From Microcosmobacter mediterraneus (GTDB taxonomy: Bacteria > Bacteroidota > Bacteroidia > Flavobacteriales > Flavobacteriaceae): a stretch of 64,000 nucleotides of DNA. A model generated the notes under the pieces. The model was not told the DNA's origin. It saw only the letters and a program-made list of their open reading frames with translations, and ran no database searches. A program made the translations under genes and the position numbers. Position 1 is the stretch's first letter. Every line of letters begins with the position of its first letter. The stretch covers positions 1 to 64,000 of the forward strand of contig NZ_JAVRIA010000004.1 of assembly GCF_031846265.1 (NCBI RefSeq), in the 5' to 3' direction. Of this stretch, positions 26,965-35,278 are shown one piece after another.

Positions 26965-27513
26965 TTAGAGTTCATTTTCGATACAAGATAAGACATTGTA
27001 ATAATACGTTTTATTTGAAGCTACAAAATGACTATTAGTTTCACTTAGCTTTAGAAGTGCCTTAAACTCTGAAATAGAAACCAATTTAATGGCTTCTACT
27101 TCATTGAAATCAAATTGAATAGACTCAACTTTAGCTGATAATTTTGCGATAAATGTATGATGAAATTCGTTATCCTTGATGCCATTGTCATACAATTGGA
27201 AACAAGGATAAACTCCAATTTTTTTTAAATCAAATCCTTTAATAGTTATGCCTAATTCTTCTTTAGTTTCACGTATTGCAGCTTGTTCAATCGTTTCACC
27301 TGCATCAACATGTCCAGCAACTGAAACATCCCAAAGTAAAGGGCATATGGTCTTAGAAGCAGCTCTTTGTGATAATAGTATTTTTCTGTCAGAAGCGTAA
27401 AACCATATATGAGCTGTATTATGATAATACCCTTTAGAATGAATAACAGACTTTAAGGCAGTTTCTCCTGTTGGCTCTCCGTTTTTATCAACAATATCAA
27501 TTAACTCTTCCAT
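26965..27513 (-). CDS. NUDIX hydrolase, YfcD-like
   Basis: The 182-residue protein has a complete Nudix box, GHVDAGETIEQAAIRETKEELGI, matching Gx5Ex7REUxEExGU. The front portion (MEELIDIVDKNGEPTGETALKSVIHSKGYYHNTAHIWFY) resembles isopentenyl-diphosphate-isomerase-like Nudix enzymes such as YfcD. ATG 27513 is chosen because the upstream codons to 27546 encode an implausible cysteine-rich tail. It probably hydrolyses a nucleoside diphosphate derivative. It is 3 bases before prsW on the same strand. Confidence 0.9.
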   Translation of the reverse strand: MEELIDIVDKNGEPTGETALKSVIHSKGYYHNTAHIWFYASDRKILLSQRAASKTICPLLWDVSVAGHVDAGETIEQAAIRETKEELGITIKGFDLKKIGVYPCFQLYDNGIKDNEFHHTFIAKLSAKVESIQFDFNEVEAIKLVSISEFKALLKLSETNSHFVASNKTYYYNVLSCIENEL

Positions 27514-27576
27514 TAAAATAAAATTACAACAAAATAAATTCATCAAAAAGAAAATAAATGACGAATAATTATGCTG

Positions 27577-27613
27577 TAATTTGTAGTCTATGAAATTAAA
27601 GCGTTACAAATTA
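27577..27613. repeat. 9-bp inverted repeat TAATTTGTA/TACAAATTA
   Basis: TAATTTGTA (27577-27585) and TACAAATTA (27605-27613) are perfectly complementary, with a 19-base spacer. They lie between the lipoprotein stop and the Nudix start, both on the minus strand. The site could be a regulator-binding site for the Nudix-prsW pair or part of a weak terminator. No U-run follows. Confidence 0.4.
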
Positions 27614-27634
27614 TTGTGATAAAATATGAAGGTA

Positions 27635-28180
27635 CTAGCAAGCACCAAAAACTTCAGACTCAACATCATTGAAGCTAATTAAAATAGTTCGTGTTTCTGA
27701 TCCACCAATTTCTGTCACAACAACATCTAAGGAACCACTAATAAAGACAATATCACCTATTGTAGTAAAATTACTATCATCATATTCTGTAATGCTTAAA
27801 ATTCCAGAAGTAGCTTCAAAGGATTTATTATCAATAACGATTTCAAATCCCCAGAAAATAGGAAACATATCAGAATCTAAAACTGTATCACCAATATTTA
27901 TTGTTTCTTCATTTATTGTTGTATTGTCTGGTGTTGAAAGTAAAAAGTTACTAATTAAAATTCCTTCATAATTACCATCTGGAATTGTAAAATCAAAAGT
28001 TACACAATCAAGAATTGAGTCAGGATCATCTATATCAATAAGGATTTCGTTTACAGTATCCTTATCGATGGTGATAATGAATGTTTCCATTGAAGATAAA
28101 GAATCATCATTGTTATCATCCGAGTTAGAACAAGATGCAATAAAGATACTTAGTACAATTAAAAGAAGTTTAGATTTCAT
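27635..28180 (-). CDS. Hypothetical lipoprotein
   Basis: I do not recognise the fold. The 181-residue precursor has a lipoprotein signal ending in IASC (Cys17), then an Asn/Asp/Ser-rich linker (SNSDDNNDDSLSS). A beta-rich body of about 145 residues is poor in basic residues and rich in Asp and Ile. Two cysteines remain in the mature part (ILDCVTF, and the final residue). It is probably an outer-membrane or surface lipoprotein. It has its own spacers on both sides. Confidence 0.78.
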   Translation of the reverse strand: MKSKLLLIVLSIFIASCSNSDDNNDDSLSSMETFIITIDKDTVNEILIDIDDPDSILDCVTFDFTIPDGNYEGILISNFLLSTPDNTTINEETINIGDTVLDSDMFPIFWGFEIVIDNKSFEATSGILSITEYDDSNFTTIGDIVFISGSLDVVVTEIGGSETRTILISFNDVESEVFGAC

Positions 28181-28307
28181 GTCGATATTTTTATTGTTTA
28201 TTAAACATCGAATAAAACTAATAATGTCATCAGTTGTATTACTCTAAACTTTAAAACGACAAATTTGCAGATTATAACTACACCAATAGTTTATCTATGT
28301 TCGTATA

Positions 28308-29462
28308 CTATACGTGAGATTTTAAACAATGAATTAAGGGTTTAAAATCATCTGGTGTATTATACAGGTGGCACGAAATTCTAATATAGTTTCCTCTAAA
28401 CGACACAAATATTTTTCTATTGAATAAATCTTTTTTTAGAGCATGGAGGTCTAAATTCTCAGGTAATTCTATACCGAATAAATGATGCGTTCTATCATCA
28501 TCATTTTCAATTTTGCAACCTAATCTTTTGAGCTCTGCAACAGCCTCAGCAGAGATCGTTTTACAATACTCTTGGATAGCTTTAGGTGTCCATTCAATAA
28601 CTTGTTTTAGAGCTGCTATTTGCATCCTAACATAAATAAAGTTTCCGCTTTCACCTACAGAATATCTATTAGCTAAAGGTTTATACTCTGATTCATAATT
28701 AGTGAGTCCTGCAAAGTTTTCGCTATTAAGTCTATTAGACCAATTTTCTTCAATTGGAGTGCCATGATCAAAGTACGAACCATAATAGGCATAAGCACAA
28801 CCATAAGGCCCAAATAACCATTTGTAACCAGCACAAATTAATGCGTCTGGTTGAATCTCTTTTATCGAAAAAGGCAAAACACCAATGGTCTGACTTCCAT
28901 CAATAATTAATAACGCGTTGTGTTTTTTTGTCTTTTTACGTATAGCTTTCAGATTAAATAAACATCCATTAGACCAATGGATATTTCCCATAGCTACAAA
29001 AGCAGTAGTATCTGAAATAGCATTTAGGATATCTTCATTCCATTGTTTAACAGACTGTTCATTTGACTTTAGGTGAGCAATGGTTTTTAGAATTGCACCA
29101 TTTGCATCTGCTAATTTTTTCCAAGCATAATAGTTACTCGGAAATTGCTCATCAACGATTAGGATTTCATCACCTTCATTAATAGCTATGTTTTTTGCTA
29201 CAGTAGCCATGCCATAAGACACAGAAGGAATGGTTACCACACGATTGTAATCATCCGCATCCACTAATTTGGCAAAGAGCTGCTTCAATTCTTTAACGGG
29301 TTCAAAATAATCCGAGAGTCTAATCCTGTAAGGTTCTTGCTTTTGTCTTAAACCTTCCAATCCAGCTTCATAAATAGCTTTAAAAGCTGGTGACTGACTG
29401 GCGATATTTAAATAAGTGACATCTTCTGGAATATCAAAAAGATGCTTTTGGTTTTGTAGCAT
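28308..29462 (-). CDS. Class V aminotransferase-fold PLP enzyme
   Basis: The 384-residue cytosolic protein has the class V fold: GMATVAKNIAINEGDEILI for cofactor phosphate contacts, LLIIDGSQTIGVLPF with the PLP-contacting Asp, and ALICAGYKWLFGPYGCAY with the Schiff-base Lys. It belongs to the cysteine desulfurase/kynureninase-like group without the extra cysteine loop of NifS. The reaction cannot be named from sequence. A palindromic repeat lies just upstream of the start codon. Confidence 0.87.
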   Translation of the reverse strand: MLQNQKHLFDIPEDVTYLNIASQSPAFKAIYEAGLEGLRQKQEPYRIRLSDYFEPVKELKQLFAKLVDADDYNRVVTIPSVSYGMATVAKNIAINEGDEILIVDEQFPSNYYAWKKLADANGAILKTIAHLKSNEQSVKQWNEDILNAISDTTAFVAMGNIHWSNGCLFNLKAIRKKTKKHNALLIIDGSQTIGVLPFSIKEIQPDALICAGYKWLFGPYGCAYAYYGSYFDHGTPIEENWSNRLNSENFAGLTNYESEYKPLANRYSVGESGNFIYVRMQIAALKQVIEWTPKAIQEYCKTISAEAVAELKRLGCKIENDDDRTHHLFGIELPENLDLHALKKDLFNRKIFVSFRGNYIRISCHLYNTPDDFKPLIHCLKSHV

Positions 29463-29479
29463 AGTTATGAGTTGTGTCC

Positions 29480-29538
29480 TCGAGCGTAGTCGAGAGGTAT
29501 TGAAATTCTTATAATGATTAGTTCTCGACTGCGCTCGA
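29480..29538. repeat. Long inverted repeat TCGAGCGTAGTCGAGA / TCTCGACTGCGCTCGA
   Basis: The arms at 29480-29495 and 29523-29538 are 16 bp each with one T.G wobble, separated by 27 bases. TGTC and GACT flank the outside. The core GAGCGCAGTCGA recurs at 59404. It sits between the aminotransferase and M42 peptidase genes, 18 bases upstream of the former's start. Confidence 0.75.
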
Positions 29539-29587
29539 ACTGACTTGTGTTATTTTTTGATACTGAATCACGTTCAGGATAACATTG

Positions 29588-30676
29588 CTACTCAAAATAC
29601 GAGAATGTATCTCCTGCTTTAATTTTTAAAAGCGTTTCATAAATCATTCGTATTACATTTTCTACATCATCTCTATGAACCATTTCTACTGTGGTATGCA
29701 TATAACGTAAAGGCAAAGAAATGAGAGCAGAGGCAACACCACCATTACTGTAAGCGAAGGCGTCAGTATCTGTTCCAGTTGCTCTAGATAATGCAGCGCG
29801 TTGAAATGGGATTTTCTTTTCTTCAGCAGTATCTGTGATAAGATCGCGTAATTTTTGCTGCACCGCAGGTGCATAGGCAACAACAGGACCTTTGCCTATT
29901 TCGGCATGACCTTGTTTTTTCATATCGATCATTGGTGTAGTCGTATCATGCGTTACATCAGTAACAATGGCAACATTGGGTTGTATGGTATGCGTAATCA
30001 TTTCTGCACCACGAAGACCAATTTCCTCTTGTACAGAATTCGTAACGTATAATCCAAAAGGTAATTTCTTTTTATTTTCATGAAGTAAGCGAGCAACTTC
30101 AGCAATCATAAATCCACCCATTCTATTATCTAAAGCACGACATACAAATTTGTCTTTATTCAGGATATGAAATTCATCTGGATACGTGATTACGCAACCA
30201 ACATGAACTCCCATTTTTTCTACTTCTTCCTTGTCTTTTGCACCAACATCAATACAAATGTTATCTGGTTTAGGAGGGACTTCTTTAGCACGACTTCTTG
30301 TATGAATAGCAGGCCAGCCAAATACACCTTTTACGATGCCTTTTTTAGTGTGAATATTTACCACTTTACTTGGCGCAATCTGGTGATCACTTCCACCATT
30401 TCTAATGACATAGATTAACCCTTTGTCAGAAATATAGTTAACATACCATGAAATTTCATCGGCATGACCTTCAATAACAACTTTATATTTTGCTTTAGGA
30501 TTAATAACGGCAACTGCAGTTCCGTAAGTATCAGTAATAAACTCATCTGCATAAGGTTTTAGATAATCCATCCATAATTTTTGACCATCCCATTCATAAC
30601 CTGTTGGTGCAGCATTGTTTAAGTATTTTTCAAGAAAATCTAAAGATTTTTTATTCAGAATGCTCTTTTTTGCCAT
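29588..30676 (-). CDS. M42-family aminopeptidase
   Basis: The 362-residue enzyme shows the M42 glutamyl aminopeptidase / tetrahedral aminopeptidase signature. EGHADEISWYV carries the first zinc ligand and catalytic Asp, CRALDNRMGGFM the bridging Asp, TNSVQEEIGLRGAEM the catalytic Glu-Glu pair, and TDVTHDTTTP another ligand. It is a cytosolic, probably oligomeric peptidase acting on short peptides. Length is typical. It is transcribed alone, with a spacer containing palindromic repeats downstream. Confidence 0.93.
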   Translation of the reverse strand: MAKKSILNKKSLDFLEKYLNNAAPTGYEWDGQKLWMDYLKPYADEFITDTYGTAVAVINPKAKYKVVIEGHADEISWYVNYISDKGLIYVIRNGGSDHQIAPSKVVNIHTKKGIVKGVFGWPAIHTRSRAKEVPPKPDNICIDVGAKDKEEVEKMGVHVGCVITYPDEFHILNKDKFVCRALDNRMGGFMIAEVARLLHENKKKLPFGLYVTNSVQEEIGLRGAEMITHTIQPNVAIVTDVTHDTTTPMIDMKKQGHAEIGKGPVVAYAPAVQQKLRDLITDTAEEKKIPFQRAALSRATGTDTDAFAYSNGGVASALISLPLRYMHTTVEMVHRDDVENVIRMIYETLLKIKAGDTFSYFE

Positions 30677-30786
30677 GTTTTAAAATTTTTCTCTAAAATA
30701 ACAATATTCACTTTATTTTAAGGTTAAAGATTAACTAAATGCTTAATTTTGAATATGCTTTGGAACGGTTTTGGCTTTCTAAGTAA

Positions 30787-31482
30787 ATGATGAAAAAACT
30801 TCTGCACATAATATTTATGATTCCGTTTTTGGTAATGTCTCAACAACAGCCCTTTCCTCAAGATTCTACTGATGTTGAATATTATATTATTGAAGGTGAT
30901 TCTATACCTAAATCAATCATTGATCTTGATGAGGTTATTGTACTCCATAAATTAAAATTTGAATCTAAGGACGAACGTATTAAGTATTTAATTTTAAAAC
31001 GGAAGACCATTAAGGTTTATCCTTATGCTAAACTTGCTGCAGAACGTTTGACAACCTTAAGTGAGCGACTTGAAACATTAGATTCTAAACGCAAAAGACG
31101 TAAATATGCCAAGCGTATTCAGAAATACATTGAAGATGAATTTTCTGCAGAATTAAAAAAGCTAACGCGAACAGAAGGCCAGATTTTAATAAAACTCATA
31201 CACAGACAAACAGGTAGAACTACCTTTGAATTGATTAAGGAATTACGTAGTGGTTGGCGAGCATTTTGGTTTCAGAATACAGCTAAATTATTTGATATTT
31301 CTTTGAAGGAAAAATTTCAACCCATTAACATTAAAGAGGATTTTTTAATTGAAGATATTCTAGAGCGTGCCTTTCAGAATGGTCGATTAGATCGACAGAA
31401 GCCAGCTTTTGATATTGATTTTTATGATCTTACTGATAAGTGGATTCATAATAAAACATCTAATAATGCGAGTACAGACTAA
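30787..31482 (+). CDS. DUF4294 protein, exported
   Basis: The 231-residue precursor has a short signal peptide (MMKKLLHIIFMIPFLVMS) and a soluble, very basic domain containing KVYPYAKLAAERLTTLSERLETL and LTRTEGQILIKLIHRQTGRTTFELI. These blocks define DUF4294, a Bacteroidota family of unknown function. The last 17 bases overlap the start of the hemolysin III-like gene, so the two may be translationally coupled. Confidence 0.86.
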   Translation: MMKKLLHIIFMIPFLVMSQQQPFPQDSTDVEYYIIEGDSIPKSIIDLDEVIVLHKLKFESKDERIKYLILKRKTIKVYPYAKLAAERLTTLSERLETLDSKRKRRKYAKRIQKYIEDEFSAELKKLTRTEGQILIKLIHRQTGRTTFELIKELRSGWRAFWFQNTAKLFDISLKEKFQPINIKEDFLIEDILERAFQNGRLDRQKPAFDIDFYDLTDKWIHNKTSNNASTD

Positions 31483-32092
31483 ATTAGAAGAACAATTAAA
31501 TGCTTGGAGCCATGCTATTGGTGCTGCACTTGGTATTGCTGGATTAGTTTTGTTAATTGTTTTTAGTAATAAAAATGCTGATTATGATCTTTTTAGTGTT
31601 ATTGTTTACGGTATTTCAATTATTATTCTTTTTATGGCATCTACATTTTACCATGCTGTCACAGGAGAACGCAGAAAACATTATTTTAGAATTGTAGATC
31701 ATATTAGTATATATCTTCTTATTGCAGGAACATATACACCAGTGCTTCTAATACTTCTTGCAGATAGTAAAGGTTGGTTATTGTTTTGGGTTGTATGGAG
31801 TATTGCCATTTTTGGTGTTATTCTCAAACTGTTTTTTACAGGAAAATGGGAAACCTTTTCAACGCTGTTGTATTTAGTAATGGGTTGGCTTATAGTTTTC
31901 GATTTTTCAACCTTAGCAGAACGAATAGATTCCGCTGGACTTAATCTTTTAATAGCAGGTGGTGTTGCTTATACAGTTGGAATCATTTTTTATGCTGTAG
32001 AAAAGATTCCTTATAATCATGTGATTTGGCATTTGTTTGTTTTAGCTGGTGCCATTTTTCATTTTTTTATGATATTTGGATATGTCATTTAA
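31466..32092 (+). CDS. Hemolysin III / PAQR-family membrane protein
   Basis: The 208-residue protein has seven hydrophobic segments. Conserved features are NAWSHAIGAALGIAG, STFYHAVTGERRKHYFRIVDHISIYLLIAGTYTP and the C-terminal HVIWHLFVLAGAIFHFF, which hold the PAQR Ser/His/Asp metal-site residues. I chose ATG 31466 (M-R-V-Q-T-K); an ATG at 31409 is in frame but its extra residues are out-of-register hydrophobic sequence inside the DUF4294 gene. Despite the name, a hemolytic role is doubtful; PAQR members act as hydrolases or receptors. Confidence 0.88.
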   Translation: MRVQTKLEEQLNAWSHAIGAALGIAGLVLLIVFSNKNADYDLFSVIVYGISIIILFMASTFYHAVTGERRKHYFRIVDHISIYLLIAGTYTPVLLILLADSKGWLLFWVVWSIAIFGVILKLFFTGKWETFSTLLYLVMGWLIVFDFSTLAERIDSAGLNLLIAGGVAYTVGIIFYAVEKIPYNHVIWHLFVLAGAIFHFFMIFGYVI

Positions 32093-32100
32093 CTTTGAGT

Positions 32101-32135
32101 TGTCATTGCGAGGAGTACTACGACGAGGCAATCTC
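32101..32135. repeat. Palindromic repeat, TGTCATTGCG...GGCAATCTC type
   Basis: ATTGC (32105-32109) and GCAAT (32128-32132) are the ends of an imperfect hairpin. It starts TGTC and ends ATCTC, like the other intergenic units, but with a different core (GCGAGG...CGAGGC). It occupies the gap between the hemolysin III-like and acetyltransferase genes. Confidence 0.55.
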
Positions 32136-32148
32136 TTATTGAAAGGAA

Positions 32149-32643
32149 ATGAAAATTATTAAGGTTAATAGTAGTCAACAAATTAATGAAGTTGAAGTCT
32201 TAGCTAAGGTCATTTGGTCGTCACATTACACACCAATAATTGGCGCTGCGCAAGTTACTTATATGCTCGATAAATTTCAGTCTAAAGATGCGATTGAAGG
32301 TCAGATTTCTGAAGATTATGAGTACTACCTTATCCAGAATAGCAATAAATCTATCGGTTATTTTAGTATCCAGAAACGTAAAATTGCTTTGTTTTTAAGT
32401 AAGTTCTATGTTCTTGAATCTGAACGAGGTAAAGGTTTTGGTAAACAAGCTCTAAATTTTATAAATGAGAGAGCAGATAGCCTTAATTGTTTAAAAATAG
32501 AACTTACTGTGAATAAATACAACTCAAATAGTATAGAAGCCTACAAACGTATGGGATTTAAAATAACAGAAGCTGTTGTTTTTGATATAGGGAATGGTTT
32601 TGTAATGGATGATTATAGGATGGAAAAGGTACTCATCTCTTAA
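32149..32643 (+). CDS. GNAT family N-acetyltransferase
   Basis: The 164-residue protein has the GNAT core: LFLSKFYVLESERGKGFGKQALNFI contains the acetyl-CoA-binding RGKGFG loop (Q/RxxGxG), followed by LTVNKYNSNSIEAYKRMGFKI. The start of the protein matches single-domain small-molecule acetyltransferases. Substrate is unknown. Its 3' end overlaps the convergent DUF4268 gene by 11 bases. Confidence 0.9.
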   Translation: MKIIKVNSSQQINEVEVLAKVIWSSHYTPIIGAAQVTYMLDKFQSKDAIEGQISEDYEYYLIQNSNKSIGYFSIQKRKIALFLSKFYVLESERGKGFGKQALNFINERADSLNCLKIELTVNKYNSNSIEAYKRMGFKITEAVVFDIGNGFVMDDYRMEKVLIS

Positions 32644-33061
32644 TGATATCTTTATATTCCTCAAAAAACGCTTCAAACTTAGACATCGTTTCATTGAAGA
32701 ACTCCATGACATCTCGCCACGAATTTTTATTATGTATGGAGACTTTAAGTTCTAAAGGCACATAGATTCGAGACAATTCTTTGCCATTTTCTAGATAATA
32801 CTCTTCTTCGTAAAGTGCCTTTGGTAAATACTTAGATTGTAAAATAAATTTAAGGACTAGGAGTTTTTCCCAACAATTAATTCTGTTTTCCAAATCATCC
32901 TCTAAATCTAAAGCAACCAGTGCTCTCTTAGTATCAAAATGAAACTTAAATGAGAGCCCTTTAATTTTTGTATTGTACAGAATCCACTTTTTGGGAAACG
33001 ATTTCCCAAAACTTGTCCAGAAGTTTTCTCTTAATAATCTACTTTGTTCTTTACTAAACAC
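32633..33061 (-). CDS. DUF4268 protein
   Basis: The 142-residue soluble protein begins FSKEQSRLLRENFWTSFGKSFPKKWILYNT and contains FKFHFDTKRALVALDLE, both hallmarks of DUF4268, a domain also found appended to restriction-related nucleases. It has no catalytic motif of its own. The start is GTG at 33061, only four bases after an exact TATTTTTG promoter element, which suggests a leaderless transcript. The 3' end overlaps the acetyltransferase gene by 11 bases. Confidence 0.85.
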   Translation of the reverse strand: MFSKEQSRLLRENFWTSFGKSFPKKWILYNTKIKGLSFKFHFDTKRALVALDLEDDLENRINCWEKLLVLKFILQSKYLPKALYEEEYYLENGKELSRIYVPLELKVSIHNKNSWRDVMEFFNETMSKFEAFFEEYKDIIKR

Positions 33062-33065
33062 AAAT

Positions 33066-33073
33066 CAAAAATA
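33066..33073 (-). promoter_or_regulatory. -7 promoter element TATTTTTG for the DUF4268 gene
   Basis: On the minus strand the sequence TATTTTTG matches TAnnTTTG exactly and ends four bases before GTG 33061. The spacing is identical to that in front of the HsdR-N-like gene. No clear -33 TTG is visible. Confidence 0.55.
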
Positions 33074-33083
33074 GAAAAGAAAA

Positions 33084-33638
33084 TTAAAGGTCATCAGTAA
33101 AATGAGTTCTTCTTTTATCCTTAGAAAATTTATCTTTATTGTAATCGGTAGATAGACCTTTGGGTATAGAAAGAGATTGCCATCGTTCACCTTTAATAAG
33201 TTTACCTATTAATACAATTTGACCAACATGATAAGCATAATGAGATAATTGTCTATTGATAGCTTCTGTAACTGTATGCCCTTGATTTCTAATAAAAATA
33301 ATACGTTCAGTATCTTTAGATTTTAAAGGTGATATTGCATTATAAAGACAATCCCATCCTTTGTTCCAATATTCTAATAATTCTGTTTTAGTTTTTAGTG
33401 AATCTATAAATTCATCATCTCGTTGTCTCCATTCTTTTTCTCCATCTTCAGTTAAAAAGTTAGTCCATCTGCTTAGCATGTTACCTACCATATGTTTTAC
33501 AACGATAGCAATACTATTAGAATCGTTATTGTATTGCCAATGGAGTTCTGCTTCTTTAAGTTGTTTAAAAGTTTTCTCTCCAAGTGATTGGTAATACTCA
33601 AACTGTTTTATTGCGCTAGATAAATAAGATGTTTCCAT
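33084..33638 (-). CDS. DUF1572 (DinB-superfamily) protein
   Basis: The 184-residue protein opens METSYLSSAIKQFEYYQSLGEKTF and contains IVVKHMVGNMLSRWTNFLTEDGEKEWR and QLSHYAYHVGQIVLIGKL, the three His blocks of DUF1572. The family relates to the YfiT/DinB metal-dependent thiol transferases; the substrate is unknown. I chose ATG 33638, because an upstream start at 33656 would run into the msrB terminator. It is the second DinB-type protein in this window, distinct from the 20062 gene. Confidence 0.88.
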   Translation of the reverse strand: METSYLSSAIKQFEYYQSLGEKTFKQLKEAELHWQYNNDSNSIAIVVKHMVGNMLSRWTNFLTEDGEKEWRQRDDEFIDSLKTKTELLEYWNKGWDCLYNAISPLKSKDTERIIFIRNQGHTVTEAINRQLSHYAYHVGQIVLIGKLIKGERWQSLSIPKGLSTDYNKDKFSKDKRRTHFTDDL

Positions 33639-33652
33639 AAGTTTAAAGTTAT

Positions 33653-33690
33653 TCAAAAAGAAAAACGATACATCAAATGATCTATCGTTT
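33653..33690 (-). terminator. Intrinsic terminator of msrB
   Basis: Reading the minus strand, AAACGATA (33690-33683) pairs with TATCGTTT (33670-33663) around a loop that itself contains the self-complementary ATCATTTGAT. A T-rich tract, TTCTTTTTG, follows directly. The hairpin lies 32 bases after the msrB stop codon. Confidence 0.75.
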
Positions 33691-33721
33691 CTATCAATAC
33701 GTTAATTATACTTTTAGATTT

Positions 33722-34201
33722 TTAGTCCTCAGCAGGAACAAACTTTAGTGCTACACCATTAATACAGTGGCGTTTCCCAGTTGTTTCTCTTGGCCCATCA
33801 TTAAATACATGACCTAAATGTCCACCACAAGTGGCACAATGCTCTTCATCTCTGCTGTAACCTAATTTATTATCTGTTCCAAAGGCAACGTTACCTTTTA
33901 TCTCACGATCAAAGCTTGGCCAACCTGTTCCAGAATCAAACTTATGTTCACTTTTAAATAATGGCGTATCGCAACCAGCACAATGGTAAGTTCCTTTTTT
34001 ATAGTTTTTGTTTAGTGGACTAGAGAAAGGACGTTCAGTACCAGCTCTTCTTAGAACATTATAAGCTGATGCACTTAACTGAGATTTCCATTCGGCATCA
34101 GTTTTGGTAATTTTATAAACTTCAGCTTTTTGAGTTTTTTGAGCGTTAGAATTACAATTAAAACATAGCATTAACGCAACTAATAGAATGATCTTTTTCA
34201 T
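33722..34201 (-). CDS. msrB: Lipoprotein peptide-methionine (R)-S-oxide reductase
   Basis: The 159-residue precursor has a lipoprotein signal ending CFNC (Cys16), so the enzyme is probably in the periplasm or on the outer membrane rather than in the cytosol. Zinc ligands are in YHCAGCDTPLF and HCATCGGHLGHVF; the catalytic cysteine is in RHCINGVALKF; GTGWPSF is the substrate-binding block. It reduces methionine-R-sulfoxide in exported proteins. ATG 34201 is chosen over 34288 because it gives a proper signal peptide. A TATCTTTA element lies four bases upstream of the start. Confidence 0.93.
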   Translation of the reverse strand: MKKIILLVALMLCFNCNSNAQKTQKAEVYKITKTDAEWKSQLSASAYNVLRRAGTERPFSSPLNKNYKKGTYHCAGCDTPLFKSEHKFDSGTGWPSFDREIKGNVAFGTDNKLGYSRDEEHCATCGGHLGHVFNDGPRETTGKRHCINGVALKFVPAED

Positions 34202-34205
34202 AATG

Positions 34206-34213
34206 TAAAGATA
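34206..34213 (-). promoter_or_regulatory. Near-consensus -7 element TATCTTTA for msrB
   Basis: On the minus strand TATCTTTA matches seven of eight positions of TAnnTTTG and is four bases from ATG 34201, again predicting a message with almost no leader. Confidence 0.4.
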
Positions 34214-34394
34214 AGGTATTTTTAATGTTTTATAAGTCGATACTAGATGAGTAACATTACAGAAATGTAATTTAATTCTCAATTTCATTTTTTACAATAT
34301 GTGTGTGACTTATTCTGTATGGTAGTGTCTAAAGTTTAAAAGTTAATTTGTAACTTTATAGTTAAAACATCACAATCATCAAAATTCTAAGGTA

Positions 34395-35225
34395 ATGCGA
34401 TTTAAAAATATCATAATAACTACAGGAACTATATTGCTATTTTTAGCATGTTCTACTAATCCTTTCACTGGTAAAAAAACATTAGCGTTAGTTTCTAATG
34501 CTCAATTATTTCCAACTGCTTTTGCCCAGTACGATCAGTTTTTAACTGAGAATAAAGTTCTCAATGGCACTAAGGATTCTGAAATGATTAAGCGTGTAGG
34601 TCAGAGAATTGCAGTAGCTGCTGAGCGTTGGCTAAATGCCAACGGTCAACAAGGTTACCTTAAAGATTATAAATGGGAATACAATTTGGTAGACGATAAG
34701 ACTGTTAATGCTTGGTGTATGCCAGGAGGTAAAATTGTGTTCTACACTGGGATTTTGCCAATTGCCCAAAATGAAACAGGAGTTGCAGCTATAATGGGTC
34801 ATGAGGTAGCTCATGCTTTAGCTAATCATGGACAGCAACGTATGAGTGCTAGTTATATCCAAGCAGGTGTAGCCTTAGCTGGTAATTTCGCGATTAAAAA
34901 TGATCAAGATAGAGCAATTTTTAATCAAGCTTATGGTATTGGTTCTAATGTTGGTTTAATGTTACCTTTTAGTAGAGGTCATGAGTCAGAATCTGATCAA
35001 ATTGGCACCTATTTAATGGCAATTGCTGGTTATAATCCAGATGAAGCTGCTGAACTTTGGAAACGTATGAAAGCCAATAGTGGAGGACAAGCACCACCAG
35101 AGTTTTTAAGTACACATCCATCTAATGATACGAGAATCCAGAATTTAACAAATTGGGCTCCACAAGCTAAAGCTGAAGCTAAGAAGTTTGGCGTAACCTC
35201 TTTTAGACCAATTTCGAGCTTTTAG
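34395..35225 (+). CDS. M48-family lipoprotein metallopeptidase
   Basis: The 276-residue precursor has a lipobox FLAC with Cys19. The catalytic motif HEVAHALANH starts at His136, and the third zinc ligand lies in GHESESDQIGTYLMAIAGY. This fits the periplasmic LoiP/YcaL/BepA-like branch of M48, which degrades or chaperones outer-membrane proteins. There is no TPR extension of the BepA kind. It is transcribed alone with a strong terminator 25 bases downstream. Confidence 0.92.
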   Translation: MRFKNIIITTGTILLFLACSTNPFTGKKTLALVSNAQLFPTAFAQYDQFLTENKVLNGTKDSEMIKRVGQRIAVAAERWLNANGQQGYLKDYKWEYNLVDDKTVNAWCMPGGKIVFYTGILPIAQNETGVAAIMGHEVAHALANHGQQRMSASYIQAGVALAGNFAIKNDQDRAIFNQAYGIGSNVGLMLPFSRGHESESDQIGTYLMAIAGYNPDEAAELWKRMKANSGGQAPPEFLSTHPSNDTRIQNLTNWAPQAKAEAKKFGVTSFRPISSF

Positions 35226-35249
35226 TTTACATAAAAGTTTTAATTTAGA

Positions 35250-35278
35250 AGCTGTTCTTAAATAGAACAGCTTTTTTT
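35250..35278 (+). terminator. Intrinsic terminator ending at the next start codon
   Basis: AGCTGTTCT (35250-35258) pairs with AGAACAGCT (35264-35272) around a 5-base loop, followed by a seven-base T-run to 35278. The next gene starts with ATG at 35279, so the U-tract is the last thing before its start codon. Confidence 0.85.
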
